DNA of 40,873 bases from Flavobacterium sp. GTDB lineage: Bacteria; Bacteroidota; Bacteroidia; Flavobacteriales; Flavobacteriaceae. The position numbers and the translations under genes are program-made. The stretch is from assembly GCA_018883065.1 (NCBI GenBank), contig VEQT01000019.1, positions 1 through 40,873 of the forward strand, read 5' to 3'. How positions within the stretch are numbered: the first letter of the stretch is position 1; every line of letters begins with the position of its first letter. The notes under the pieces are model-generated. The model saw nothing but the letters and a program-made list of their open reading frames with translations. It did not search any database and was not told the DNA's origin. Below, piece by piece: positions 15,063 to 24,083 of this stretch.

Positions 15063-15878
15063 ATGTCATTTAAAAAAACTACCGAACAAGCCTCGCATTA
15101 CCAACATTTAGAACAAATGTCGGTACACGACTTGTTACATAATATAAATAACGAAGACAAAACCGTGCCGCTGGCCGTAGAAAAAGCGTTACCACAAATC
15201 GAAAAATTGGTAGACGAAATTGTAGCCAAAATGAAATTGGGCGGGCGTTTGTTTTATATTGGAGCTGGTACCTCTGGCCGTTTGGGTATAGTCGACGCCT
15301 CCGAATGTCCACCAACTTTTGGTGTTTCATTTGATTTAGTAATCGGAATCATAGCTGGCGGCGATGCGGCCATTCGCAAAGCGGTAGAAAATGCCGAAGA
15401 CAATACCACTCAGGCTTGGACCGATTTAAACGCCTACCATTTAACATCCAATGATGTTGTGATTGGCATAGCTGCTTCGGGCACCACACCATATGTAATT
15501 GGTGGATTGGAAGCCTGTAATGCCGCAGGAATTTCAACAGGTTGCATCACCTGCAATGCCGGAAGCCCGCTAGCACATGAGGCAAAATTTCCAATTGAAG
15601 TAGTCGTAGGTCCTGAATTTGTAACGGGAAGTTCCCGCATGAAGGCCGGTACAGCGCAAAAATTAGTCTTGAATATGTTGTCAACTGCCACCATGATTCA
15701 GTTGGGAAAAGTTAAAGGAAATAAAATGGTGGATATGCAATTGAGCAACGCCAAATTGGTAGATCGTGGCACCAAAATGATTATGGATGAAACCAAATTA
15801 GATTACCAAACCGCCGAACGATTATTGCTCACCCATGGAAGCGTGCGTAAAGCAGTCAATTATTTCCTAAATCAATAA
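15063..15878 (+). CDS. murQ: N-acetylmuramic acid 6-phosphate etherase
   Basis: This enzyme cleaves the lactyl ether of MurNAc-6-phosphate to give GlcNAc-6-phosphate in recycling of cell wall sugars. It has 271 residues, slightly shorter than the E. coli protein (298). It has a SIS domain with FYIGAGTSGRLGIVDASECP, which contains the phosphosugar-binding loop and the catalytic Glu of SECPPTFG. VVIGIAASGTTPYV and TGSSRMKAGTAQK are further family signatures. The C-terminal helix pair DYQTAERLLLTHGSVRKAV is also typical. No murK or muramate kinase and no anmK is adjacent. DUF6095 follows after 5 bases, the usual flavobacterial neighbour. Confidence 0.95.
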   Translation: MSFKKTTEQASHYQHLEQMSVHDLLHNINNEDKTVPLAVEKALPQIEKLVDEIVAKMKLGGRLFYIGAGTSGRLGIVDASECPPTFGVSFDLVIGIIAGGDAAIRKAVENAEDNTTQAWTDLNAYHLTSNDVVIGIAASGTTPYVIGGLEACNAAGISTGCITCNAGSPLAHEAKFPIEVVVGPEFVTGSSRMKAGTAQKLVLNMLSTATMIQLGKVKGNKMVDMQLSNAKLVDRGTKMIMDETKLDYQTAERLLLTHGSVRKAVNYFLNQ

Positions 15879-15883
15879 GAGGT

Positions 15884-16105
15884 ATGAAAACCAACCGCAG
15901 CATCCTAGCACAAGGAATAAAATACATGGCATGGGCCTTACCCCTACTTTTTATTGGTCCCACAGTAATTTACAATGCTTTTATCAACAAACAAAACAAT
16001 TGGCATTATTTGGTATTAGTTATTGGGGTTGGTATAAGCATTGGTGCAGTTTATTTGGCGATTAAAGGCTTACAAACCATCATGAAAAGTTTATTTGGAT
16101 ACTAA
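15884..16105 (+). CDS. DUF6095-family small membrane protein
   Basis: A 73-residue protein with two membrane helices (about 11-30 and 41-62), starting MKTNRSILAQGIKYMAWALP. I recognise it as DUF6095, which is commonly next to murQ in flavobacteria. Function is unknown. It sits 5 bases after murQ and its stop overlaps the ATG of the pentapeptide gene by one base, so all three are in one operon. Confidence 0.82.
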   Translation: MKTNRSILAQGIKYMAWALPLLFIGPTVIYNAFINKQNNWHYLVLVIGVGISIGAVYLAIKGLQTIMKSLFGY

Positions 16106-16680
16106 TGGAAGAAGTGTATTATTACCAAGAAACGTTCAATAAGGTTGTTGCAGTACAACAATTTTTGACCAATAAAGAATTTGAGGACTGTTCGTTTACT
16201 AATTGTGACTTTGCAAATACCCATTTTTCGAGTTCGAGTTTTACCGATTGCAGCTTTACCGACTGCAATTTGTCGCTCATTCAACTCAAAAATACCGGAC
16301 TAAAAAATGTACATTTTGTAAATTGTAAACTCATTGGAACTGCCTTTCACGAAGCCGATGATTTTTTATTTCAAGTACAATTCACTGTTTGTACACTTGA
16401 TTTTGCCTCATTTTCTTATAAAAAAATGCCCAAAACGCAATTTAAAGGTTGCAGTTTAAAGGAAGTAAGCTTTCAAGGAACCCAGATGCAACAAGCCGTT
16501 TTTGCCGACTGTGATTTGCAATTGACCTTGTTTAATGAAACCAATTTAAGTGGGGCCGATTTTACCAGCGCACGAAATTATTCCATTGATCCCGAATACA
16601 ATACCTTAAAAGACGCCCATTTTTTGGCCAATAATTTGGCTGGATTATTAACCAAATATAACCTCAGCATTATTCCTTAA
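16105..16680 (+). CDS. Pentapeptide-repeat protein (McbG/Qnr-like size)
   Basis: A 191-residue protein made largely of pentapeptide repeats of the form A/C-D/N-F/L-x-x: FEDCSFTNCDFANTHFSSSS near 27-46, and again CDLQLTLFNETNLSGADFTSA near residues 138-158. This builds a right-handed square helix. It ends with NYSIDPEYNTL and a C-terminal helix GLLTKYNLSI. Length, Cys richness and this tail resemble the McbG/Qnr branch, whose members can bind type II topoisomerases. Chromosomal homologues are common and mostly uncharacterised, so protection against quinolones or toxins is not claimed. It lies in an operon with murQ and terC and about 3.9 kb from parC. Confidence 0.87.
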   Translation: MEEVYYYQETFNKVVAVQQFLTNKEFEDCSFTNCDFANTHFSSSSFTDCSFTDCNLSLIQLKNTGLKNVHFVNCKLIGTAFHEADDFLFQVQFTVCTLDFASFSYKKMPKTQFKGCSLKEVSFQGTQMQQAVFADCDLQLTLFNETNLSGADFTSARNYSIDPEYNTLKDAHFLANNLAGLLTKYNLSIIP

Positions 16681-16681
16681 T

Positions 16682-17059
16682 ATGAAAAAATACTTGTACT
16701 TATTTTGTATTGCACTGCTTGCTTCAAGCTGTTATGAGGCCAACCTAGATTGTAAATCCTTTAAAACAGGGACCTATTTGTCTGAAATTAGCATTCAAGG
16801 CAAGAAACATTACACAACATCTATACGAACAGACAAAATGGTTATTGAAACGTATAAAGGCAAAACCGATACAGCTAGCATCCGTTGGGTGAACGACTGC
16901 GAGTTCATATTGACTAAGTTACATCCCAAAACCATTGCAGAGCAGCATGCTGTTTCCATTCGAATCCGCAGTTCAAAAAAAAATTCATATACTTTTGATT
17001 ACGGAATTGTAGGCAATCCACACCGTGAACAGGGTAAAGCCACCAAACTAACAAATTAA
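16682..17059 (+). CDS. Small lipoprotein
   Basis: A 125-residue lipoprotein: signal MKKYLYLFCIALLASSC with the lipobox Cys at residue 17. The mature part has KTGTYLSEI, then DTASIRWVNDCEFILTKLHP and a final FDYGIVGNPHREQGKATKL. It looks like a small beta-barrel or lipocalin-like domain. In databases, relatives near topoisomerase IV genes have been mislabelled as topoisomerase; nothing in the sequence supports that. It starts one base after the pentapeptide gene and precedes terC by 6 bases. Confidence 0.78.
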   Translation: MKKYLYLFCIALLASSCYEANLDCKSFKTGTYLSEISIQGKKHYTTSIRTDKMVIETYKGKTDTASIRWVNDCEFILTKLHPKTIAEQHAVSIRIRSSKKNSYTFDYGIVGNPHREQGKATKLTN

Positions 17060-17065
17060 CTTTTT

Positions 17066-17839
17066 ATGACAGAAATTATTTCAAATCCAAATGCCTGGAT
17101 AGCATTATTCACTTTGACTTTTTTAGAAATTGTGTTGGGTATTGACAACATCATTTTTATCTCTATTGTAACTGGACAATTGCCGCCAGAAAAAAGAAAA
17201 AAAGCCACCAAAATAGGTATGTTTTTGGCCATGTTTATGCGCATCGCCTTGTTGTTTGGCATCACATTATTGATTGCCATGAAAGAACCTTGGATAACCA
17301 TTCATAGTAGCTGGATTAGTGCCGATATCTCTGGACAAAGTTTAATTTTATTACTGGGTGGTTTATTCCTGATTTACAAAAGCACCAAAGAAATTCATGA
17401 CAAAGTAGACGAAAAAGGACATCAAGAAAAAGAACTCAAAACCAGTGCTGCCAAACGATTTAGTCAGGTGATTTTTCAAATCATATTGATTGATTTGGTA
17501 TTTTCATTTGACAGTATTCTAACGGCTGTAGGAATGACCAACGGCGTGGAAGGTGCCTTATATATCATGATTATTGCTGTAATTATTTCGGTTTTAATAA
17601 TGATGCAGTTTGCAGTTCCGGTAGGGACATTTGTAAATAAAAATCCGTCCATTCAAATACTAGGCCTGTCATTTTTAATCTTGATTGGGTTTATGTTGGT
17701 AACCGAAAGCGCGCACATTGCACAAGCTTCGTTTTTTGGAAACCATGTAGATGTAGTACCCAAAGGCTATTTGTATTTTGCTATTGCCTTTTCGCTTGTG
17801 GTCGAATTGTTAAATATGAAAATGTCCAAAAAGAAGTAG
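17066..17839 (+). CDS. TerC-family integral membrane protein
   Basis: A 257-residue membrane protein with about seven to eight hydrophobic helices. The TerC signatures are present: an acidic helix FLEIVLGIDNIIFISIV near residue 19 and a matching DLVFSFDSILTAVGM near residue 140. Members export or help load metals, in particular Mn2+ (Alx, MeeF/MeeY), and some relate to tellurite resistance. The tellurite name is historical and is not supported here, because no ter cluster is present. The gene is last in the operon that starts at 13630 and contains a ZIP transporter, which fits metal homeostasis. A very strong terminator follows. Confidence 0.92.
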   Translation: MTEIISNPNAWIALFTLTFLEIVLGIDNIIFISIVTGQLPPEKRKKATKIGMFLAMFMRIALLFGITLLIAMKEPWITIHSSWISADISGQSLILLLGGLFLIYKSTKEIHDKVDEKGHQEKELKTSAAKRFSQVIFQIILIDLVFSFDSILTAVGMTNGVEGALYIMIIAVIISVLIMMQFAVPVGTFVNKNPSIQILGLSFLILIGFMLVTESAHIAQASFFGNHVDVVPKGYLYFAIAFSLVVELLNMKMSKKK

Positions 17840-17844
17840 ACTGA

Positions 17845-17890
17845 CAACATAAAAAAGGCGCTATTTTATAATAGCGCCTTTTTTATGTTG
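17845..17890. terminator. Strong bidirectional terminator between terC and parC
   Basis: A perfect 21-base stem (17845-17865 with 17870-17890) with loop TTAT includes GGCGCTATT and its complement. It has A/T runs inside both arms, so it terminates in both directions. Confidence 0.95.
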
Positions 17891-17892
17891 AA

Positions 17893-20541
17893 TTAAAATA
17901 AGGTTATTTGACCATCCTCGTCGAGTTGAATATCCTCGTTAACTTCGTTTGATAAATCGGTTGTTTCATGTTCCATTGGCTCAGGAACTTCTTCTACGGG
18001 TGGTTCATATGGCAAGGGTTCCAATACATTCACTTGCTTAATCTTATCGGTAGTGAGCTGATTACCCAAAGCTTTAAACCCTTTGACTGCGATAAAACCT
18101 TCGATATCTACCACGACATTTTCTTTTTGTACGCCTTTTACTTTGGCAAAAACTACCTCAACTTGTGGACGGTAATCGGTAGAAACGACCTCTAACTGCG
18201 AGTTCGTATGTTCAGATATAAAAATATCTTCTTTGGTTTCGTTTTCGACCAAAAATCGTTTCACATAATACCGCTCTTTTTCCCCGTCATAATAGATGGC
18301 AGAAATGGGTTTATTAGGGATCCATTTTTCGAGGACCACCATGTCTTCATCAAAGTGAGTGGTGAGTTCAGGAATTATAACTTTTAATTTACCCGTTTGA
18401 GAAATTACTAACAATTTGTCACTGGGTTTAAACTCGCCCAACAATTCGCCTCGGGCATCTGTATTGAGTTTTTGTACTGTTTCGTCAAACCATATTTTTC
18501 GGGGCAAAAGTGTCGAAATTCCCTTTTCTTTGATTTCTATTTTTTTAATCGGGTATTTGGTCACCAGATTACCTTTAGAAGCTCGTCCTTTGATTGCAAT
18601 TGCAGCAAAATCAAGATCCCATTTCAATTTCTTGATGTTACCCAATTGTCGAAGTAACACAGTTACCACTTCGGCCTCACCATTTGGATTACAAGTAAAA
18701 TACAAGACTTGTGAACCCTTAGTTTCATTAGTTAAATCATATAATTTATCACGTGTAACACCCGACACGTTGAAGCGTTTAATGTAGGCCGGACCCGATT
18801 TTCCATCGCGGTATATCATATTGTATATGGTACGCTTGTCGCTTTTGTCAAAAATGGCTACATGGATGATGTCTTTGCCCACAAATTTCTTGTCATCAAC
18901 CTTGCAAATCATCATGTTTCCGTCACGCAAAAACACAATTACATCATCAATATCCGAACAATCGGTTACGTATTCGTCTTTTTTGAGGCCTGTTCCAATG
19001 AATCCTTCTTCGCGGTTCACATAAAGTTTAGTGTTACGCAAAACTACTTTGGTTGCTTCAATATCATCGAAAATGCGCAACTCGGTTTGGCGCTCTCGGC
19101 CTTTACCATATTTCTCTTTGAGTTTGGTAAAATAAGCAATGGCAAAATCAGTTAAGTTGGCCAAGTCGTGTTTTACTTGCGCAATATCTCCCTCAAGAGC
19201 CTCAATTTTATCTTGGGCTTTATTGCTGTCAAACTTCGAAATTCGCATGATTCGGATTTCGGTTAGGCGAATAATATCGTCCTCGGTAACGGCTCGCTTG
19301 AGTGGCTTGATAAACGGCTTCAAACCAGCATCAATAGCAGAAATTACGCCTTCTTTGGTTGTTTCTTCTTCGATTAAACGATAGATTTTATTCTCGATAA
19401 AAATGCGTTCCAACGACAAAAAATGCCATTGTTCATCGAGTTCATCCAACTGAATTTCTAATTCGCTTTTGAGTAATTGCACCGTACGAGCTGTAGACAT
19501 GCGCAACATATCTGAAACGCCAATAAAGAGCGGCTTGTTATCTTGAATCACACAACCCAATGGCGCCACTGAGGTTTCACAAGCAGTAAAAGCAAATAGC
19601 GCATCGATGGTTTTATCGGGTGAAACTCCCGGATACAAATGAATGAGAATCTCTACCTCTGCAGCGGTATTGTCTTCAATTTTTTTGATTTTGATTTTGC
19701 CTTTTTCATTGGCTTTCAAAATACTGTCAATCAACGTAGTTGTGTTGGTCGAAAAGGGAATTTGGGTAATTACCAAAGTGTTTTTATCCAATTGTCCAAT
19801 CTTGGCGCGCACACGCACGCGTCCGCCACGCATTCCGTCATTGTAATTGGTAATATCGGCTATTCCTGCTGTTTGAAAATCAGGAAATAACTGAAAAGGT
19901 TTGCCTTTTAAAATTTTAATTGAAGCATCAATGAGCTCGTTAAAATTGTGTGGCAGAATTTTGGTCGAAAGTCCCACGGCAATTCCTTCGGCACCTTGGG
20001 CCAAAAGCAACGGAAATTTTACCGGTAAATTATTGGGTTCGGCCCGACGTCCATCATAGGAAACACCCCAATCGGTAATCTTGGGACTGTACAATACTTC
20101 TAACGCAAATTTAGACAAACGCGCTTCGATGTAACGGGAAGCCGCTGCCCCATCGCCGGTGAGGATATTTCCCCAGTTTCCTTGGCAATCAATGAGTAAT
20201 TCTTTTTGGCCTATTTGCACCATAGCATCGCCAATACTGGCATCGCCGTGCGGATGGTACTGCATGGTATGTCCCACTACATTGGCCACTTTGTTGTATC
20301 GGCCATCGTCCAATTCTTTCAGCGAATGCATGATGCGGCGTTGCACCGGCTTAAATCCATCTTCGATAGCGGGAACTGCACGTTCTAAAATTACATATGA
20401 GGCATAGTCTAAGAACCAGTCTTTGTACATGCCGGTTACCTTGGTAATGGTGTCCTGCCCATCCTCTGTATGCTCATAAAAATGAGTACCGGGGGCCGCT
20501 TGTCCTTCGTCTTGTGGTTCTAAAATTTCTTCTTCGTCCAT
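17893..20541 (-). CDS. parC: DNA topoisomerase IV subunit A
   Basis: The breakage-reunion subunit of topoisomerase IV, which decatenates daughter chromosomes. It has 882 residues. The winged-helix/tower domain contains DGFKPVQRRIMHSL, then YHPHGDASIGDAM (quinolone-determining region), and the catalytic Arg136-Tyr137 in AAASRYIEARL. The C-terminal domain (from about 520) is a degenerate beta-pinwheel without a clear GyrA box, supporting ParC over GyrA. The position equivalent to E. coli ParC Ser80/GyrA Ser83 is Ala101, while the acidic residue four later is Asp105. The acidic C-terminal tail ends in DEDGQITLF. It lies 30 bases after parE in one operon. Confidence 0.93.
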   Translation of the reverse strand: MDEEEILEPQDEGQAAPGTHFYEHTEDGQDTITKVTGMYKDWFLDYASYVILERAVPAIEDGFKPVQRRIMHSLKELDDGRYNKVANVVGHTMQYHPHGDASIGDAMVQIGQKELLIDCQGNWGNILTGDGAAASRYIEARLSKFALEVLYSPKITDWGVSYDGRRAEPNNLPVKFPLLLAQGAEGIAVGLSTKILPHNFNELIDASIKILKGKPFQLFPDFQTAGIADITNYNDGMRGGRVRVRAKIGQLDKNTLVITQIPFSTNTTTLIDSILKANEKGKIKIKKIEDNTAAEVEILIHLYPGVSPDKTIDALFAFTACETSVAPLGCVIQDNKPLFIGVSDMLRMSTARTVQLLKSELEIQLDELDEQWHFLSLERIFIENKIYRLIEEETTKEGVISAIDAGLKPFIKPLKRAVTEDDIIRLTEIRIMRISKFDSNKAQDKIEALEGDIAQVKHDLANLTDFAIAYFTKLKEKYGKGRERQTELRIFDDIEATKVVLRNTKLYVNREEGFIGTGLKKDEYVTDCSDIDDVIVFLRDGNMMICKVDDKKFVGKDIIHVAIFDKSDKRTIYNMIYRDGKSGPAYIKRFNVSGVTRDKLYDLTNETKGSQVLYFTCNPNGEAEVVTVLLRQLGNIKKLKWDLDFAAIAIKGRASKGNLVTKYPIKKIEIKEKGISTLLPRKIWFDETVQKLNTDARGELLGEFKPSDKLLVISQTGKLKVIIPELTTHFDEDMVVLEKWIPNKPISAIYYDGEKERYYVKRFLVENETKEDIFISEHTNSQLEVVSTDYRPQVEVVFAKVKGVQKENVVVDIEGFIAVKGFKALGNQLTTDKIKQVNVLEPLPYEPPVEEVPEPMEHETTDLSNEVNEDIQLDEDGQITLF

Positions 20542-20571
20542 AGTGTGTGGCGTTTACAACCGTTAGTGGGT

Positions 20572-22434
20572 TTAGGCCTCGGCCAAGGCATCGAGTTCTA
20601 CTTTCAAATTGTTGATGATAAAGTCTTGTCTGTCTGGAGTATTTTTGCCCATATAGAACGACAGCAACTGCTCAATTGACGTGTTTTTATCTAACATAAT
20701 GGGATCTAAGCGAATGTCTTCCCCAATAAAAAACTGAAACTCATTGGGCGAAATTTCTCCCAAACCTTTAAATCGAGTGATCTCAGGTTTTGGTTTTAAT
20801 TTTTCGATGGCAGCGCGTCGCTCCTCATCCGAATAACAGTAAATGGTTTCTTTTTTATTTCGCACCCGAAACAAAGGCGTTTGTAAAATATACAAGTGTC
20901 CGTCTTTAATCAGTTCAGGAAAAAACTGCAAGAAAAAGGTGATCAACAACAAGCGAATGTGCATCCCGTCGACATCGGCATCGGTAGCGATGACAATGTT
21001 GTTGTAGCGCAAATTTTCCATGTCATCTTCAATATCTAAAGCGGCTTGCAACAAATTGAATTCCTCATTTTCATATACAATTTTCTTGGTCATACCATAG
21101 GAATTCAAAGGTTTTCCGCGCAAGCTAAACACAGCTTGGGTATTTACATCACGGGATTTCGTAATCGAACCCGAAGCTGAATCTCCCTCGGTAATAAAGA
21201 GCGTGCTTTCTAAACTTCTTGGGTTTTTAGTATCGGTGAGATGCACCCGGCAATCGCGTAATTTTTTGTTGTGTAAACTCGATTTCTTCGCGCGGTCTTT
21301 AGCTAATTTTCGTATACCAGACAGTTCTTTTCTTTCGCGTTCAGCCTGTAAAATTTTGCGCAACAAGGCATCGGCGGTTTCTGGATTTTTATGGAGAAAA
21401 TTGTCGAGTTTGTTTTTTACAAAATCATTCACAAAGGTACGCACCGAGGGCATGCCTGGTTCAGAACCCATTTCGGTGGAGCCCAATTTGGTTTTGGTTT
21501 GCGACTCAAAAACGGGTTCCATCACTTTGATACTGATTGCGCTCACAATCGATTTGCGCACATCAGAAGCCTCGAAGCCTTTGTTGTAATATTCGCGTAT
21601 GGTTTTCACCACTGCTTCGCGAAAGGCTGCCAAATGGGTTCCTCCTTGGGTTGTGTTTTGGCCATTTACAAATGAATGATATTCTTCGCTGTACTGCGTT
21701 TTGCTGTGTGTTAAAGCGATTTCGATATCATCGCCCTTAAGATGAATAATTGGGTATTCTAAATCATCTACGTGAATGGTTTCTTCGAGTAAATCTTTTA
21801 AACCATTTTCAGAATAATATTTTTCGCCGTTGTAGATAATGGTTAAACCATTGTTGAGGTAACAATAGTTTTTGAGCATTTTAATAACATACTCGTTTCT
21901 AAACTTGTAGTTTTTGAAGATGAGCTCATCGGGCACAAAAGTTACTTTGGTCCCTTTGCGTTTGGTGGTGTCAATGATGTCCTCTTCTAAGACCAAATTA
22001 CCGGCATTGAATTCGGCTGCTTTTTGCTTCTCGTCTCGAACTGATTCTACTCGGAAATAATTGGAAAGCGCATTAACTGCCTTGGTTCCTACTCCGTTAA
22101 GTCCAACTGATTTCTTGAATGCCAAGGAATCGTATTTTCCACCGGTATTCATTTTGGATACTACATCTACTACTTTTCCTAATGGAATTCCGCGACCGTA
22201 ATCCCGCACAGAAACCTGTTTGTCTTTGATGGTCACTTCGATGGTTTTTCCTGCCCCCATTACAAACTCGTCGATACAGTTGTCTATAACTTCTTTGAGC
22301 AGAATGTAAATTCCATCATCGGGAGAAGAACCATCGCCAAGTTTTCCGATGTACATCCCGGGACGCATACGGATGTGTTCTTTCCAATCGAGGGAACGGA
22401 TATTGTCTTCGGTATATTGATTTTGTTCAGCCAT
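20572..22434 (-). CDS. parE: DNA topoisomerase IV subunit B
   Basis: The ATPase subunit that pairs with ParC. The preferred product has 620 residues from [10 protein letters not shown]. The GHKL ATPase domain has [19 protein letters not shown] and [11 protein letters not shown]. The transducer domain follows, and the TOPRIM domain carries [11 protein letters not shown] and the acidic metal site [11 protein letters not shown]. The frame is open to 22482, but the extra residues have no family match, and the promoter with a -7 box at 22494-22501 leaves a normal leader to the ATG ending at 22434. Order parE-parC with the 30-base gap is normal for Bacteroidota. Confidence 0.94.
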   Translation of the reverse strand: MAEQNQYTEDNIRSLDWKEHIRMRPGMYIGKLGDGSSPDDGIYILLKEVIDNCIDEFVMGAGKTIEVTIKDKQVSVRDYGRGIPLGKVVDVVSKMNTGGKYDSLAFKKSVGLNGVGTKAVNALSNYFRVESVRDEKQKAAEFNAGNLVLEEDIIDTTKRKGTKVTFVPDELIFKNYKFRNEYVIKMLKNYCYLNNGLTIIYNGEKYYSENGLKDLLEETIHVDDLEYPIIHLKGDDIEIALTHSKTQYSEEYHSFVNGQNTTQGGTHLAAFREAVVKTIREYYNKGFEASDVRKSIVSAISIKVMEPVFESQTKTKLGSTEMGSEPGMPSVRTFVNDFVKNKLDNFLHKNPETADALLRKILQAERERKELSGIRKLAKDRAKKSSLHNKKLRDCRVHLTDTKNPRSLESTLFITEGDSASGSITKSRDVNTQAVFSLRGKPLNSYGMTKKIVYENEEFNLLQAALDIEDDMENLRYNNIVIATDADVDGMHIRLLLITFFLQFFPELIKDGHLYILQTPLFRVRNKKETIYCYSDEERRAAIEKLKPKPEITRFKGLGEISPNEFQFFIGEDIRLDPIMLDKNTSIEQLLSFYMGKNTPDRQDFIINNLKVELDALAEA

Positions 22435-22493
22435 GTTAAGCACTAACGAATTTGCGCTAATATAAAAGAATGCACTGCACAATCAAAGTATGC

Positions 22494-22525
22494 CAAACAT
22501 AAGTTATCAATAATGATATTGACAA
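22494..22525 (-). promoter_or_regulatory. parE-parC promoter
   Basis: On the minus strand TTG (22523-22525), a 21-base spacer and TATGTTTG (22494-22501) fit the Bacteroidota pattern, leaving a leader of about 55 bases to the parE ATG. Confidence 0.6.
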
Positions 22526-22551
22526 TTTGAATAAAATAACAGAGAAAAAAA

Positions 22552-24078
22552 CTACAAAAAATTGGCGTATTTATGTAGCTTCATATTGAGCTCTTTGGGG
22601 TTGAATGGCTTAATAATGTATTCGTTGATGCCAATTTGTAAGGCGCGATCCAAATAGCCAAACGAAGCAGAAGCAGAAAGCGCAATAATCGGAATTAATT
22701 TATCGGTTTTGCGGATCTCGGTAGTGGCTTCGTAACCATCCATAACAGGCATGGATAAATCCATTAAAATAATATGGTACCTGTTTTGGGCAAATTTGTC
22801 GAGTGCAATTGCACCATTTTCGGCCAAATCAACCTCTACATCCCATTTCTGCATAATTTTCTGGGCAATTTTGATGTTTATCACGTTGTCTTCAACCAAC
22901 AAAACTTTCAATCCTTTTAAGTTAATTTCTTGGTAGCTTTCTTGAATTGAATGCGAATCAATCATCTGGGAATTTGTCACTATTGGCAAACTCAAGGTAA
23001 AATAAAAATTGGAGCCTTTTCCAATTTCTGATTCAAATGCGATATCCGAATCCATCAAGTGCAACAAACGCTGCGTAATCACTAAGCCCAAACCTGTTCC
23101 TCCATATTTCCTGGAAGTTTTGTTGTCGGCTTGAGAGAATTTCTTGAATATTTTTTGATAATTTTCTTTTTCAATACCAATCCCCGTGTCAATTACTTCA
23201 ACCTTAAAGGTGGATACCTTATTTAAAAAAGCTTCTTGACTAATTACAATTTGCACCTTTCCGTTGGCTGTGAACTTAAGTGCGTTTGACACCAAATTAT
23301 TCAATATCTGACTGATTCGAAGCGGATCACTTATCAGATTAGGCATAAAATTATCATCAATAAGCACTTCCAATTGATTTAGATTTTCATTGGCACGCAC
23401 CTCAAATGACTTGGCTATTTGCAACACCAAGTCTCTAAAATTGAAATTAATTTTCTCTAACTCAATTTTGCCTGCTTCAATTTTATTAAAATCTAAAATA
23501 TCATTAATGAGTAAAAATAAATTTTGAGCAGAATGCTTCAAAGTTCCCAAGTTTTCTTGCAAACTTTCGAGTGTATTTTCCTGCTCCATGATATAGGTGA
23601 GTCCAATAATTGCATTAAGTGGTGTGCGCAATTCGTGACTCATCAACGAAAGAAAATCAGATTTGGCTTCGTTGGCCGTTTCAGCTACAGATTTGGCTTC
23701 AAGCAATTCTGTTTGGTATTGTTTCTTAAATTCTATTTCTGCAGTAAGAATGTTGAGTAAACCCAGTAAATCGTCTTCTTCCCCATTCGTAGGAGTCGAG
23801 TTATTGTCGCTTAATTGCTTGATGGCTTCAACCAATTGTGCTTGAAAAAACTGTTTACGTTCCAGTTCTTGTTTGATGCGTAAATTTATGACTGTATATT
23901 CGCGGTCATTCAATTTGGCCGATTGCTCAAAGAGCTCGGCATCTTTGTCATAGTTGATGTAGGTTTGATTTACAACAGCAATAAAATCCTGCAATTCAGA
24001 ACTTTGTTCTAAAAATTCAGGCGTCAAAAACTTGTTGATTTGACGTTGTAAATAGCGATGAATGGGGGGCTTTTTCAT
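22552..24078 (-). CDS. Cytoplasmic hybrid histidine kinase
   Basis: A 508-residue sensor kinase without any membrane segment. Residues 1-90 hold a helical region (LQRQINKFL, then NYDKDAELFEQSAKLNDRE) of a kind seen at the start of many soluble kinases and diguanylate cyclases. A coiled coil follows (about 105-140), then HisKA with phospho-acceptor His148 in SLMSHELRTPLN. The HATPase domain has the N box LVSNALKFT and the G boxes DTGIGI and GGTGLGL. The C-terminal receiver domain has the acidic pocket EDN, Asp440 in LMDLSMPVMDG and Lys in IIKPF. No output domain or separate response regulator is next door, so the phosphate must go to an unlinked HPt or regulator. It starts 5 bases after the FIST gene, strongly suggesting that FIST supplies its input. 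Confidence 0.92.
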   Translation of the reverse strand: MKKPPIHRYLQRQINKFLTPEFLEQSSELQDFIAVVNQTYINYDKDAELFEQSAKLNDREYTVINLRIKQELERKQFFQAQLVEAIKQLSDNNSTPTNGEEDDLLGLLNILTAEIEFKKQYQTELLEAKSVAETANEAKSDFLSLMSHELRTPLNAIIGLTYIMEQENTLESLQENLGTLKHSAQNLFLLINDILDFNKIEAGKIELEKINFNFRDLVLQIAKSFEVRANENLNQLEVLIDDNFMPNLISDPLRISQILNNLVSNALKFTANGKVQIVISQEAFLNKVSTFKVEVIDTGIGIEKENYQKIFKKFSQADNKTSRKYGGTGLGLVITQRLLHLMDSDIAFESEIGKGSNFYFTLSLPIVTNSQMIDSHSIQESYQEINLKGLKVLLVEDNVINIKIAQKIMQKWDVEVDLAENGAIALDKFAQNRYHIILMDLSMPVMDGYEATTEIRKTDKLIPIIALSASASFGYLDRALQIGINEYIIKPFNPKELNMKLHKYANFL

Positions 24079-24083
24079 GGCGT

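Noticed and set aside
17066..17839. Tellurite resistance for the TerC protein
   Set aside because: No other ter genes are present and TerC relatives mainly handle metals such as manganese.
18416..18787. Open frame of 123 codons antisense to parC
   Set aside because: Lies inside a strongly conserved coding region on the other strand; no promoter or family features.
21203..21589. Open frame of 128 codons antisense to parE
   Set aside because: Same reason: the parE frame has the TOPRIM and ATPase motifs, this one has none.
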